Source: Bythopirellula goksoeyrii
Lineage (GTDB): Bacteria; Planctomycetota; Planctomycetia; Pirellulales; Lacipirellulaceae
Assembly (NCBI RefSeq): GCF_008065115.1
Contig: NZ_CP042913.1
Coordinates: 5,777,257-5,841,256 of the forward strand
Direction: 5' to 3'
DNA length: 64,000 nucleotides
The notes beneath the pieces are model-generated. The model did no database searches. It was not told the DNA's origin and saw only the letters and a list, made by a program, of their open reading frames with translations. Shown here in pieces: positions 1 to 8,538 of the stretch. Both the position numbers and the translations under genes were made by a program. Each line of letters opens with the position of its first letter. Position 1 is the first letter of the stretch.

Positions 1-561
1 TTGAAGGGAGGCTTCTTGGCATTGCAATCGGATGCATGGGACCCTTTGCAGTCGCAACTGGGTCTGACCCAATATATGGGAAACTCTGGCGTTTGGGGGC
101 AAGTTAGCCCTAATCTTACATACAACATGGGGTCAGGAAGCCGCAATGTCAACGACGATCTTGTGGGGGTATTCGGGGTACGATCCAAGATACGCATGGG
201 ACAAATCACAGATGGAACTTCCCAAACGCTGATGTTCGGCGAAGCACCGGGAAGCATTGGAACTGAAATCCCCGACGACTTTTTGTCGGGAAGATATTCG
301 GGCTACACCCAAGGGAATGCCTGGGCGGGCTTCGGTACGCTTCCCGCCGCCTTTGGGTTAGATCTGGCCAACGAAAACCGCAACGGGGCTCAGTTTGCTA
401 CGAAGTGGTCCTACTACGGTTCATTACATACGGGGGATGTGGTGCAATTTTGTTTTGTGGACGGATCGGTCCATACACTCAACAAAAACGTCGACAGAAC
501 TGTTTTCCAATCCCTCTCGACTATTCGAGGCGCTGAAGTTGTCGATGAATCCAGCCTCTAA
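1..561 (+). CDS. DUF1559 domain protein, C-terminal part (5' end outside window)
   Basis: The frame is open to the first base of the window, so the gene starts upstream and the TTG at base 1 is probably not its start. The visible 186 residues match the C-terminal half of the planctomycete DUF1559 (SBP_bac_10) family: a 'FGEAPGS' stretch, an H-T-G-D segment and the family's typical ending 'CFVDGSVHTL'. Family members start with a prepilin-like N-terminal helix, which is not visible here, and are probably surface or periplasmic; their exact role is unknown. A small lipoprotein gene follows 31 bases downstream, a common arrangement for this family. The family call is firm; the function is not. 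Confidence 0.85.
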   Translation: MKGGFLALQSDAWDPLQSQLGLTQYMGNSGVWGQVSPNLTYNMGSGSRNVNDDLVGVFGVRSKIRMGQITDGTSQTLMFGEAPGSIGTEIPDDFLSGRYSGYTQGNAWAGFGTLPAAFGLDLANENRNGAQFATKWSYYGSLHTGDVVQFCFVDGSVHTLNKNVDRTVFQSLSTIRGAEVVDESSL

Positions 562-592
562 CGAATGTTAACTAGCACAGGTTAAAGACCTC

Positions 593-802
593 ATGGCTCC
601 AATTTTATTTTCGCGAAGCGTACGATGCGTACTGGTCACCTTAATATTGCTGTGTGGAACTACTCTCTCTGGCTGTGGTAGCGATGAAAATGAGATCAAC
701 ATCCCCGAAAACCCTCTCCCGATCCCAGGCCCCGAGGCTCGCCTGAGTCGAGGGACAGATCAATCAGCAAACGATACTGAGCAATCGCAAACGGCACCTT
801 GA
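593..802 (+). CDS. Small lipoprotein following the DUF1559 gene
   Basis: A 69-residue protein with a basic start, a hydrophobic segment (about residues 10-25) and a lipobox 'LSGC' followed by charged, proline-rich sequence without a recognisable domain. It should be a lipid-anchored protein of about 45 mature residues. It lies 31 bases after the DUF1559 gene on the same strand, so the two are probably cotranscribed. Small lipoproteins of this kind are often found next to DUF1559 genes in planctomycetes. No enzymatic function can be assigned. Confidence 0.7.
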   Translation: MAPILFSRSVRCVLVTLILLCGTTLSGCGSDENEINIPENPLPIPGPEARLSRGTDQSANDTEQSQTAP

Positions 803-839
803 GTAGGGAAGTGAGAACCTGTTCCCGATGTGTCGCCGA

Positions 840-1037
840 TCAAGAGGAGTCGCGTCGGTTTCGATAGAGCTGGGGATCCACTGCCGCAGACATGGCGGTA
901 GCGTCTAGGTGGCCACCAAGAAACTCGTTGAGCTCCATCGCGGCAGAAAGTGGATCGGCTACCAATTCTCCGTAGTCCAGACGGAGAACCTTGAGATTAT
1001 TCTGCGCAGGTAGCCATTGCTCAAGCTTTTGTAAATG
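840..1037 (-). pseudogene. 3' fragment of a sulfotransferase-like gene
   Basis: Reading leftwards from about 1037, one frame encodes about 65 residues ending in a TGA at 842-840. It contains 'VLRLDYGELVADP', then 'FLGGHLDATAMSAAVDP' and 'LYRNR', which match the C-terminal end of bacterial sulfotransferase-family proteins (a tyrosine/aspartate segment, a helix ending FLG, and a final VDP-LYR motif). An in-frame stop lies just upstream, next to the hairpin at 1042-1070, and there is no start codon or P-loop. I read it as the remnant of a truncated gene. The family assignment rests on my recognition of the motif and has not been searched. Confidence 0.55.
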
Positions 1038-1041
1038 CGAT

Positions 1042-1070
1042 CACTGCTGTCCGTTAGCCGGACAGCAGTG
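1042..1070. repeat. Perfect 12-bp inverted repeat (hairpin)
   Basis: CACTGCTGTCCG at 1042-1053 is exactly complementary to 1059-1070 around a 5-base loop. No T-run follows on either strand, so it is not a standard terminator. It sits exactly where the sulfotransferase fragment is cut off, so it may be an element end or a REP-like palindrome. Confidence 0.75.
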
Positions 1071-1139
1071 TTGCTATCTGGCAAATTAGCCGAATGTTGG
1101 CGAGATTTCGCTGGAAGGAGTTGAATCAAAAAAGCCTGA

Positions 1140-1192
1140 GTTGCTTCAGATTGCCATTCCGAAGGTCGTGGGTTCGAATCCCATCAGCCACC
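1140..1192 (+). pseudogene. 3' part of a tRNA (anticodon arm, T arm, acceptor strand)
   Basis: Bases 1168-1184 form a T arm (GTGGG, loop TTCGAAT, CCCAT), followed by the acceptor-like sequence CAGCCACC. Bases near 1141-1163 can fold as an anticodon arm with a 7-base loop carrying GCC in the anticodon position and one stem mismatch. I could not find a matching 5' acceptor strand or a D arm at the right distance (about 1115-1140), so this looks like a tRNA fragment rather than a complete gene. The antisense translation contains 'GFEPTTFG', a typical signature of tRNA T-arm sequence read as protein. Confidence 0.55.
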
Positions 1193-1290
1193 CTTTCTGA
1201 TTCGCGGGAACAAATCGATCGCACGGCCTATCTCCAGAGCTTGGCGGGTCTGAGTAGACCTTCGCTGTCGAAAGAGCGGTTTCAATCTTC

Positions 1291-2700
1291 TCACAATTGC
1301 GCCAGCGTCTCCCAGACTTTCTCGCGAAGATCAAAGATCGGTTTGGCGGAGCCAATGTAGCCGTTTGCTAAGAGTGAGAATGCTAGCAGGCGCCCGCTCG
1401 GAGTCTTGAGGTAGCCGGAGATTGTCGAGACGCTGGCCATGCCGCCGGACTTTGCCGCCACGAGTGGCTGCATCTTGCCTGCGACGTTCACCTCATAGGT
1501 TTTCAGGGCGGAATAGAAGGTATCCGCGTGCTCATGATCGTGCATGAACTTAAGCAGTCGAACTGACGAATCTGCTGAGATGAGGTTGTAGCGAGACAAT
1601 CCTGATCCGTCGACTAAGCGGAAAGAACCCGGCTCGAGGCCTCCACTTTCCGCAAGCCATTTGGTTATTGCCGCTGCACCATCAGGCCAGCAGGGTTTCT
1701 TAGTTCCCTTGGCAATGGCGACTTCGTGAAGCAGCACTTCACCGATGGCATTCTCACTCTGGTTGTTAAAGTGGGTCAATGTTTTCGCCAGCGAAGGTCC
1801 GAGGTGATTTAGCTCTGTTGAACCTGCCGAGGCTGAAGCGCGATTGATTTCGTCTGGCAGTGAAAACCGCACGCCTCGATCGGCAAGCATTGCTGTAAAC
1901 ATGCCATGTACCCATGCTCCCGGGTTTTGCATGGTAAGTCGCAAGTCCTTCGGTTCATTGAGGTGTCCGTTCTGGGCAATTAGGAGGGGATGTGTAAATG
2001 GTCGGCGAGTTGCCAACGTGTCGCCGCTAAAAGTGCTACGCGAGAGGAATTTGATCTCGGGGTAACTGGAGGGTATTACCAACTGTGCTGCAACTCCCTC
2101 ATCGCTCGGAGTCAGTCGCAACGCCAGTACATTAAAGTCGACCATTAACGGAGTAATGGACATGTTGTAATAGTCGGGGTCATCATCCCACATCCAACCA
2201 GGACCCTTTAATGGCGAAGCGTAGCGCGAATTGTCGACCACAACTTTGCCACAAATCTCGCTGATTTTGAGCTCACTTGTAACGCGATCTGCCAATTTAG
2301 CCAGATCACTACTATTGAACATCGCGTCGCCACCGCCCGTGAGCACCAGATCACCATGGAGTACGCCGTTCCGCAGATCTCCCTTGGTAGTAACTTTGGT
2401 TTGAAATTGATGTTCTGGGCCGAAGCAGTCTAACGCACAGGCCGAAGTATAGATTTTCAGATTAGACGCAGGTGTAAGAAGTCGATCACCGCCGCGATCA
2501 TAGAGCACTACGTCTGTATCAAGATCAATCACCTTGAGGGTCACGGTGGTCTGACGCGCCGTGGCGTGGTTCTCGAGCACAGCGTCTAGCTGGTTGGACA
2601 GGTCTAGATCAGGGGGAGTTGCAGCAGATGCACAGCTAATTGCAAATGCGATCTTGGCCAATGCAAACAGACCTGCAACTCGGAGGCAGTGATACAGCAT
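1291..2700 (-). CDS. dacB: D-alanyl-D-alanine carboxypeptidase/endopeptidase, PBP4 type (peptidase S13)
   Basis: A 469-residue exported protein with an N-terminal signal peptide ending near 'ISCASA'. The three penicillin-binding motifs of family S13 are present: SxxK in 'TPASNLK' with the catalytic serine, SxN in 'NQSENAIGE', and KSG in 'VAAKSGGM'. Length and the large insert between the first two motifs fit PBP4/DacB. The enzyme cleaves D-Ala-D-Ala termini or peptide cross-links of peptidoglycan in the periplasm, consistent with planctomycetes having a thin peptidoglycan layer. It stands alone, with decayed sequence downstream and about 400 bases without a clear gene upstream. Confidence 0.92.
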   Translation of the reverse strand: MLYHCLRVAGLFALAKIAFAISCASAATPPDLDLSNQLDAVLENHATARQTTVTLKVIDLDTDVVLYDRGGDRLLTPASNLKIYTSACALDCFGPEHQFQTKVTTKGDLRNGVLHGDLVLTGGGDAMFNSSDLAKLADRVTSELKISEICGKVVVDNSRYASPLKGPGWMWDDDPDYYNMSITPLMVDFNVLALRLTPSDEGVAAQLVIPSSYPEIKFLSRSTFSGDTLATRRPFTHPLLIAQNGHLNEPKDLRLTMQNPGAWVHGMFTAMLADRGVRFSLPDEINRASASAGSTELNHLGPSLAKTLTHFNNQSENAIGEVLLHEVAIAKGTKKPCWPDGAAAITKWLAESGGLEPGSFRLVDGSGLSRYNLISADSSVRLLKFMHDHEHADTFYSALKTYEVNVAGKMQPLVAAKSGGMASVSTISGYLKTPSGRLLAFSLLANGYIGSAKPIFDLREKVWETLAQL

Positions 2701-3173
2701 ATTGGGTTCCGAAAATACTATTGTGGAAATCTTCTTGCGCTTGGTGTTGATCCAAGTTGGTCAGGAATTTTGGTAGGGTGTTTAGCGGGCCAGTTGGCTC
2801 TCCACAATTTTAGACTATTACTGGGTTCAATCCTATTATCCACCCTCTCTAGATCTCAGGTCGTTGTAACAAGCTATGCAGGAGTGCTATGTTGGGGGGA
2901 ATACTGTGGAAGCACAGCGTGGAGTTCTTTATGGAGGGATGGGTTACTCCGGAGGTTAAGAGGCCTTTCAAGGGTCATCCGGGAGCCGAGAATAAGTAGT
3001 GGAAACTCACCGGCAGCTTGGAGGAAGTTTATGCTATCTGGCTCTCAGGCAGAGGCCATTGTTAACAACACGAGATCCCTTACGGTTTTCTCTCACTAGT
3101 GAATGCGTGGTCTTGCTACAATGGGTTTGATATTCGCAGCGTAACCCTACCCAATTCTTTCAAGGATATCCCT
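2701..3173. other. Intergenic stretch without a supported gene
   Basis: The region between the divergent dacB and glutathione peroxidase genes contains only a 136-codon plus-strand frame of atypical composition, with no domain and no ribosome binding site. It presumably carries both promoters. I saw no repeat or RNA gene. Confidence 0.5.
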
Positions 3174-3779
3174 ATGATCCGAGATCGTCTTTGTTATCTT
3201 TTGTTGTCCGTCTACTTGCTGGTCGTGTCCGGCTGTGGAACAACGGTTGAAGGAGTCCAACAGGAGGGTCCCGTGCTGAAATACAAAATGCAAGCGTTGG
3301 ATGGGAAAGAAATCGACCTTTCCAGCTATGAAGGAAAAGTGGTGATGGTGGTAAATGTGGCCAGTAAATGTGGATTCACTGGTCAATATGAACAACTTCA
3401 AGAGTTGCACGAAAAGTATGCTGACGAGGGTCTGGCAATTCTTGGATTCCCTTGCAACCAGTTCTTGGGACAAGAGCCAGGTACTGCGGAAGAGATCGAA
3501 CAGTTCTGCCGTGCCAACTATGGAGTGGCCTTCCAGATGTTTGCAAAAATAGACGTAAAAGGGGAAAAGGCATGTGAGTTCTATCAGGAACTGACCTCGA
3601 TTGATACAAAACCCAAAGGGGCAGGAAATATCAGCTGGAACTTTGAGAAGTTTCTGATAGATCGCAATGGAAAGGTAATCGCTCGATTTGGCTCACGCAC
3701 TAAGCCTGACGCACCCGAGGTGGTAGAGATCATCGAAAGAGAATTAGCCAAAGAACCTATTGAGAAACCTTCCAGCTGA
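3174..3779 (+). CDS. Glutathione peroxidase family lipoprotein
   Basis: The 201-residue product begins at ATG 3174, preceded by an AAGGAT ribosome binding site; an upstream in-frame ATG at 3099 would bury the signal peptide. It has a lipoprotein signal with lipobox 'VSGC' and then the whole thioredoxin-fold GPx domain: 'NVASKCGFT' with the catalytic cysteine (codon TGT, not selenocysteine), 'LGFPCNQF' with the second conserved cysteine and the glutamine, and the tryptophan/asparagine motif 'WNFEKFLID'. Such Cys-type enzymes usually reduce peroxides with thioredoxin. It should be membrane-anchored on the periplasmic side. Together with the next gene it fits an oxidative stress role near the light-response operon. 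Confidence 0.92.
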   Translation: MIRDRLCYLLLSVYLLVVSGCGTTVEGVQQEGPVLKYKMQALDGKEIDLSSYEGKVVMVVNVASKCGFTGQYEQLQELHEKYADEGLAILGFPCNQFLGQEPGTAEEIEQFCRANYGVAFQMFAKIDVKGEKACEFYQELTSIDTKPKGAGNISWNFEKFLIDRNGKVIARFGSRTKPDAPEVVEIIERELAKEPIEKPSS

Positions 3780-3815
3780 TTCAAGTAGATTCGAGAGTAG
3801 CAAAGGAACCCCATC

Positions 3816-4601
3816 ATGAATCTTACATTTCTTGCGTTTTTCGTCACAACTGCCCTATCTGGAGAAACAAACGAAGGGTTCGCCCCTCCTCAAGGACCTG
3901 CGATGGAGGCAATCCAGTTACTTCAGAGTGCCGAATCGCAAACTGAGATCGAGGAAATAGAGGGTCTTCTCGAACAGGCAGTAACGCTATTGGGACCTCA
4001 AAGCCCGGCAGCTGACAAGCTCAGGCAAGCACTGACGAAACCTGCGGAGATAGGCGACTTGCGTCAAGCTGGAAATGAAGTATTGGAGATGCTTACCTTT
4101 GTTCCTCGCTATGAAGCGGATCTTCCGGAAGGTTTTCCAACTTATACTCCTGCGGGTGTCATTGAGTTGAAAGTCTATCCCAAGAATCGACGAGCCATAG
4201 CCAAGCAATTCTTTACACTCTTTGGTCACATCACTCGCAATCAGATTGCCATGACTACGCCCGTGCGCATGGAATTTGACCGTGGCAAGAATGGCAAACT
4301 GAAGCAGGAATCGATGGCCTTTTACTATGGCAAACCAACAATCGGTTCTGTGGGAGTTCAAGGCAATGTTCAGGTCGTTGAGCAAGCGGGCGAAATGGTG
4401 GTTGCATTGGGCCATCGAGGATCTCGTGACAAGAAAGTAATCGCTGAGGGAGAGCGACGGTTGCGAGCCTGGTTAGCGGAGCATCCCGAATATGAATCCA
4501 ATGGCAATCTCGTTGTCATGGGCTACAACAGCCCCATGGTGCCCGCCAAATCACAATTCTTTGAAATCCAACTTCCCGTCAAGCAAAACTCGGCACCATA
4601 A
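3816..4601 (+). CDS. SOUL heme-binding family protein
   Basis: 261 residues: a short hydrophobic start, an acidic helical segment (about residues 25-95), then a SOUL domain recognised by 'VPRYEADLPEGFPTY' near its start and 'RNQIAMTTPVRM' in the middle, ending in 'NSPMVPAKSQFFEIQL'. SOUL proteins bind heme or tetrapyrroles; in bacteria they often sit with light- and oxidative-stress genes. The gene lies 36 bases after the glutathione peroxidase gene on the same strand, so they probably form an operon. It converges with the DUF2867 gene, whose stop is about 75 bases away. Heme binding in this protein is inferred from the family. Confidence 0.85.
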   Translation: MNLTFLAFFVTTALSGETNEGFAPPQGPAMEAIQLLQSAESQTEIEEIEGLLEQAVTLLGPQSPAADKLRQALTKPAEIGDLRQAGNEVLEMLTFVPRYEADLPEGFPTYTPAGVIELKVYPKNRRAIAKQFFTLFGHITRNQIAMTTPVRMEFDRGKNGKLKQESMAFYYGKPTIGSVGVQGNVQVVEQAGEMVVALGHRGSRDKKVIAEGERRLRAWLAEHPEYESNGNLVVMGYNSPMVPAKSQFFEIQLPVKQNSAP

Positions 4602-4675
4602 ACTTCCAGTCGAGCTTTGCGATCGAAAGCGAAATATCCTTCAACTGGACTACAGATTTGTGTCTCAATAAAGTC

Positions 4676-6202
4676 CTACTTTGTAATAGGCGGCAAATCG
4701 GGGATTCGCGATTCTTTGGTCAATTCTTCGTGCTGCTGATAATCCTCTTCAGAGCTTACAAGTTCCGCAGCACGACCGATACTTCTTAGCATCCCGGCAA
4801 ACACGATTTGGTGCAGCGGATAGATGCCATACCAATAGCTCAAGCCCAAGATCCCCAGGGGATCGAAAATAGCCGTTTGGCGAATTCGGCTCCCTTGCTC
4901 GCACGGCGTGACTTCAAACTCCAGCCAGGCGCGGCCGGGGAGTTTCATCTCGGCGTAGAGCCGCAGTCGATGGGGCGGCTCATAGAGTTCGACTCGCCAG
5001 AAATCGACTGCGTCGCCAACTCGCAAGCTTTGAGGATCTCTGCGACCTCGGCGCACGCCGACGCCTCCGACGAGTAGGTCGAGAAAACCACGCAGCGACC
5101 ACAGCCAATCGCCGTAGTACCAACCTGCTTCACCTCCAATGCGACGAATAGGGGCAAAGGCCTTGACAGGAGGAGCTTTCACTTCGATGGTGCGCGAATC
5201 AACGAGCCTGGAACCAAATCGCTCCCCACCCCACACACGGGGTGCCCCGGCAGAGGAGTAGGCGTCGGACCAGCGTGTTTCAGCGAACTCACGATCTTCA
5301 TTGACCATCGCCCGAGCAATCGCTTCCTGCACTGAGCGAGGTCGAATCGAAAATGTTGTTTCCGCCAGATTATTTGAGATCAACGTGGGGTTTCGCAGGC
5401 TTTCTACAAGTTTACGTCCCACACGCGCATAGATGGGCGTCACAAGTCCCAGCCACAGACTCGACAGATAAGGCGTGAGCAGTGGCACTGGAATCATCCA
5501 CCGTATTAGACCTCGTTGGCGGGCATACTCTTGCATCAGTTGCCCGTAAGTGACCTGGTCAGGACCGCCGATTTCGTAGATCTGTGGCGACCCATCGGTG
5601 TTAGCTACCGAGGCCAAGAGATAACTCAGCAGGTCCTCGACTGCAATCGGCTGAGCTTTCACCTGAACCCAGCGCGGACAGATCATTACCGGCAACCTCT
5701 CCACAAGTGCGCGGATCATCTCGAAAGACAAGCTGCCGGAACCGATCACGATCGAGGCACGAAACTCGACGACATGTCGATGGTGTGCGCGAAGCACATC
5801 GCCAGTTTCCTGGCGACTGCGGAGATGCTTGGACAGCTCCTGATCGGAGCTTCCGAGTCCACCAAGATAAATGATTCGACGAACCCCAGCAGCCGTTGCG
5901 GCCTTTGCAAAGTTTTCTGCCGCGATTCGATCCTGCTTTTCAAAATCTCGGTCGGCACCCATCGAGTGGATAAAGTAGAGAGCTGTATCAACACCCGCCA
6001 AAGGACCGCTGAGTGACTCTGGTTCGAGCACATCTCCCGCCACAACTTCAGTGGAGGGGGCAACAGTTCCCTCGAGTGTTTCCGGACGGCGGGCAAGGCA
6101 ACGCACATGGAAGCCTCGCTGCTCTAGGAGCGGCAGCAGACGACCACCGATGTAGCCGGTTGCACCTGTCAGCAGGATTTGTTGCTTCGAATTCTGGTTC
6201 AT
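4676..6202 (-). CDS. NAD(P)-binding SDR-family protein with C-terminal DUF2867 domain
   Basis: 508 residues. The N-terminal half is an atypical extended short-chain dehydrogenase fold with nucleotide motif 'LLTGATGYIGGRL' at residues 10-22, then 'YFIHSMG' and 'YLGGLG', typical of NmrA-like or epimerase-like proteins. The C-terminal part (from about residue 330) is DUF2867, ending with 'GLSYWYGIYPLHQIVFAGM'. Proteins with this fusion are common beside photolyase-like genes. It is the last gene of a minus-strand run beginning with the regulator at 10324; the gap to the photolyase gene is 45 bases. Substrate unknown. Confidence 0.88.
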   Translation of the reverse strand: MNQNSKQQILLTGATGYIGGRLLPLLEQRGFHVRCLARRPETLEGTVAPSTEVVAGDVLEPESLSGPLAGVDTALYFIHSMGADRDFEKQDRIAAENFAKAATAAGVRRIIYLGGLGSSDQELSKHLRSRQETGDVLRAHHRHVVEFRASIVIGSGSLSFEMIRALVERLPVMICPRWVQVKAQPIAVEDLLSYLLASVANTDGSPQIYEIGGPDQVTYGQLMQEYARQRGLIRWMIPVPLLTPYLSSLWLGLVTPIYARVGRKLVESLRNPTLISNNLAETTFSIRPRSVQEAIARAMVNEDREFAETRWSDAYSSAGAPRVWGGERFGSRLVDSRTIEVKAPPVKAFAPIRRIGGEAGWYYGDWLWSLRGFLDLLVGGVGVRRGRRDPQSLRVGDAVDFWRVELYEPPHRLRLYAEMKLPGRAWLEFEVTPCEQGSRIRQTAIFDPLGILGLSYWYGIYPLHQIVFAGMLRSIGRAAELVSSEEDYQQHEELTKESRIPDLPPITK

Positions 6203-6247
6203 AACTATATGCCCAAGAGTGCTTTCCAGTATCTTACCTAACCACGA

Positions 6248-7714
6248 CTAATTACCATGCAGTTGCTCGAGATAATCTTCTGCCACACGAAGATGAATCT
6301 TCAAGCGATCCCCCATGCGATCTGCTTGAGAAACCATGAGCGCCATGCGAGGATTAGTCTTAATATAGTCTCGATTTTTATCGATAAATCGCCAGTAGAG
6401 ACCATCCCAAATCTCACACCAGGGACCTTTGCTGAAATTGCTCATTTTCAAGATATAGTTCGAACCACTTATGTACGGTTTGGTAGTAATCAGCCCGCCA
6501 TCGGCGTGTTGGCTCATGCCGTAGACATTTGGCACCATCACCCAATCGTAAGCATCGATGAAGAATTCCATGAACCACTTGTAGATCGCATTGGGATCAA
6601 TTTCGCAGAGCAGCATGAAATTACCGAGAACCATAAGTCGCTCGATGTGATGGCAGTAGGCATATTTCTCCACTCGCCGAATCACTGTATCGACGGGTAC
6701 GATGCCAGTGGACGCATCGTAGAATGATGCTGGCATGGAGTAATGGTGGTCCCAAAAATTCCTCGTTCGCTGCTCTCTGCCAAAATGAATGTAAACACCC
6801 CTCATATACTCGCGCCAACCAATCACTTGCCGCAAGAATCCTTCGAGTGAGTTCAGCGGCACGTCATCCGTGTATTCAAGCGCCTTGTCAACGACGCGCC
6901 GCGGCGAGATCAGCCCACAGTTCATCGCCGGCGTCAATACAGAATGAAAAAGGTAGGTTTCTTGTTCACAGATCGCGTCTTCGTAGTCTCCAAAATGGGA
7001 AAACCGATTCTCGAAAAAATCTTGCAAGCAAGCTTCGGCCTGTTCTGATGTAGTCGGATAGCAGAAATCTTTCGTATCGCCGATGGATTCAGGAAAGTAT
7101 TTCTTGACATATTCCTCTGCAGCGCAAACCACGGAGTTGGGCTGTGGCCACTCAACAACAGGGATTGTCAAATCGCGAGGCAGCTTTTTTCGATTTGCAG
7201 CATCGTAGCTCCACTTACCCCCGACAGGCTTATCTTGCTCGGTGAGCAAGACTTTGAGCCGTTTTCGCTGCAAGACGTAGAAATCTTTGAAGAGCAGATT
7301 CTCGCTCTGTAACACATAATCGCTGAAGATTGGGAGAGGGGTCAGAAAGTGAGGATCATCGAACAATGTTAACTCGATACCCGCCACTTCAAGGGCAGAT
7401 TCAAGTCGTTTTCCGAGCCAGTCATCACAGGGATCGACGACTTGCACTTGAGTCACACCAAGTTCAATAAGAATGCCCGTTAACTCCTCAGTTGAATTGA
7501 GTTGATGTGAATCGACATAACTAACCTTGAGGCCCAATTGTTTGAGTTGGCTGGCATAAGATTGCATGGCAGCCCTCATGAGCATCAACTTTTTGGCGTG
7601 AAATAGATACTGAGTGAACAGCAAGGGTTCTTCAATCAACACACAAATGTCAGCATCTCTGGCTGCAGGATGATCCGGATACAACTGGTGAGGATAGATG
7701 AGTGCGGCACGCAT
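6248..7714 (-). CDS. Cryptochrome/photolyase family protein of the FeS-BCP (PhrB-like) group
   Basis: 488 residues with the N-terminal Rossmann-like antenna domain and the C-terminal FAD domain. Diagnostic segments include 'GFLRQVIGWREYMRG', 'YCHHIERLMVLGNF', 'DAYDWVMVPNVYGMSQHA' and 'LYWRFI', as in PhrB-type photolyases that repair (6-4) photoproducts. These normally hold a 4Fe-4S cluster with four cysteines. Here the cysteine in 'YCHH' (about residue 354) and one in 'GPWCEIWDG' (about 433) remain, but the CxxC pair expected near residue 425 is replaced by 'NFSKG'. The cluster may therefore be absent. DNA repair or photoreception are both possible. Fourth or fifth gene of a light-response-like operon. 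Confidence 0.9.
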   Translation of the reverse strand: MRAALIYPHQLYPDHPAARDADICVLIEEPLLFTQYLFHAKKLMLMRAAMQSYASQLKQLGLKVSYVDSHQLNSTEELTGILIELGVTQVQVVDPCDDWLGKRLESALEVAGIELTLFDDPHFLTPLPIFSDYVLQSENLLFKDFYVLQRKRLKVLLTEQDKPVGGKWSYDAANRKKLPRDLTIPVVEWPQPNSVVCAAEEYVKKYFPESIGDTKDFCYPTTSEQAEACLQDFFENRFSHFGDYEDAICEQETYLFHSVLTPAMNCGLISPRRVVDKALEYTDDVPLNSLEGFLRQVIGWREYMRGVYIHFGREQRTRNFWDHHYSMPASFYDASTGIVPVDTVIRRVEKYAYCHHIERLMVLGNFMLLCEIDPNAIYKWFMEFFIDAYDWVMVPNVYGMSQHADGGLITTKPYISGSNYILKMSNFSKGPWCEIWDGLYWRFIDKNRDYIKTNPRMALMVSQADRMGDRLKIHLRVAEDYLEQLHGN

Positions 7715-7738
7715 TGCATTGTAAGCTTGTTTGATAGT

Positions 7739-8482
7739 TCAGGTTGGCTGTCTTCGTCTCGGCAGGAGACTTGAAAGTCCTCCGTCTACACCGATGACTT
7801 GGCCAGTAATCCAACTGTTTGAGGGATCCAGCAACCAAACTGCGACCGCAACCAAGTCTCGAGACTCTCCGAGCCTCCCCAATGCGTGCATCTCGGTTGA
7901 AGCTGCGGCGGCAGCAGGGTTACTCCATATTTGTTTTGTAAGGCTGGTACGCACTAATCCGGGGCTGATGACATTGACACGTATCTCTTGGGCAGCATAG
8001 GTCGCAGCCGCAGAACGCGCCATGCTGATGACTCCTCCCTTGGCGGCCGCGATTGCTTCGTGATTGGGAATCCCAATCTCGGCTGCTGCCGAGGCAAATA
8101 AGACAATTGACCCACCGGATCTCCGCAGTACTTTGCCCCCTGCGCGAATGGTCGAAAATGTCGTAAACAGATTGGCATGGATAGTTTCGCGGAATTCTTC
8201 GTCCGAGGTGGAATGAGCTGGTTTCAGCAACATAGAACCGATGCAATTCACGATTCCTTGATATCCGCCACATTGCTCTGAGTTTTTCAGCAAAGCGTCC
8301 TCCAGACTTTGCGAAGCGGAGAAATTGACCTCGGTAAAGGGCTGATCTAGTTCAGCTGCCAGCGCTGCCAGTCTGTCATGGTCTCTGCCAAGCAGAAGTA
8401 CTTGCTTCGCTTCGGCGACCAAATGTCTTGCCAGTGCGGAGCCGATTGATCCAGTGGCTCCAAGTATCGCGATGGTTGACAT
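7739..8482 (-). CDS. Short-chain dehydrogenase/reductase without the catalytic tyrosine
   Basis: Start chosen at ATG 8482, giving 247 residues that begin directly with the nucleotide motif 'ILGATGSIGSAL' (TGxxxGxG-like, residues 6-17). A longer frame adds 29 residues with no homology to the fold. The family serine is present in 'SIVLFASAA' (about residue 131), but the YxxxK motif reads I-A-A-A-K (residues 144-148), so the tyrosine is replaced by isoleucine while the lysine remains. The C-terminus has the usual 'SPGLVRT' and 'ITGQVIGVDGG'. The oxidoreductase activity is thus uncertain. It lies 24 bases upstream of the photolyase gene in the same operon. Confidence 0.88.
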   Translation of the reverse strand: MSTIAILGATGSIGSALARHLVAEAKQVLLLGRDHDRLAALAAELDQPFTEVNFSASQSLEDALLKNSEQCGGYQGIVNCIGSMLLKPAHSTSDEEFRETIHANLFTTFSTIRAGGKVLRRSGGSIVLFASAAAEIGIPNHEAIAAAKGGVISMARSAAATYAAQEIRVNVISPGLVRTSLTKQIWSNPAAAAASTEMHALGRLGESRDLVAVAVWLLDPSNSWITGQVIGVDGGLSSLLPRRRQPT

Positions 8483-8538
8483 AGTTTGAGTAGGAGAAGG
8501 TAAAGGGATAGGGTCCAGGAGGATGAGCCTGGGAGACT

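Noticed and set aside
1094-1360. Plus- and minus-strand frames across the tRNA remnant
   Set aside because: The protein strings (such as GFEPTTFG) are translations of tRNA T-arm sequence.
2689-3099. 136-codon plus-strand frame between dacB and the glutathione peroxidase gene
   Set aside because: No ribosome binding site, no domain and an atypical amino acid mix; it overlaps the dacB start.
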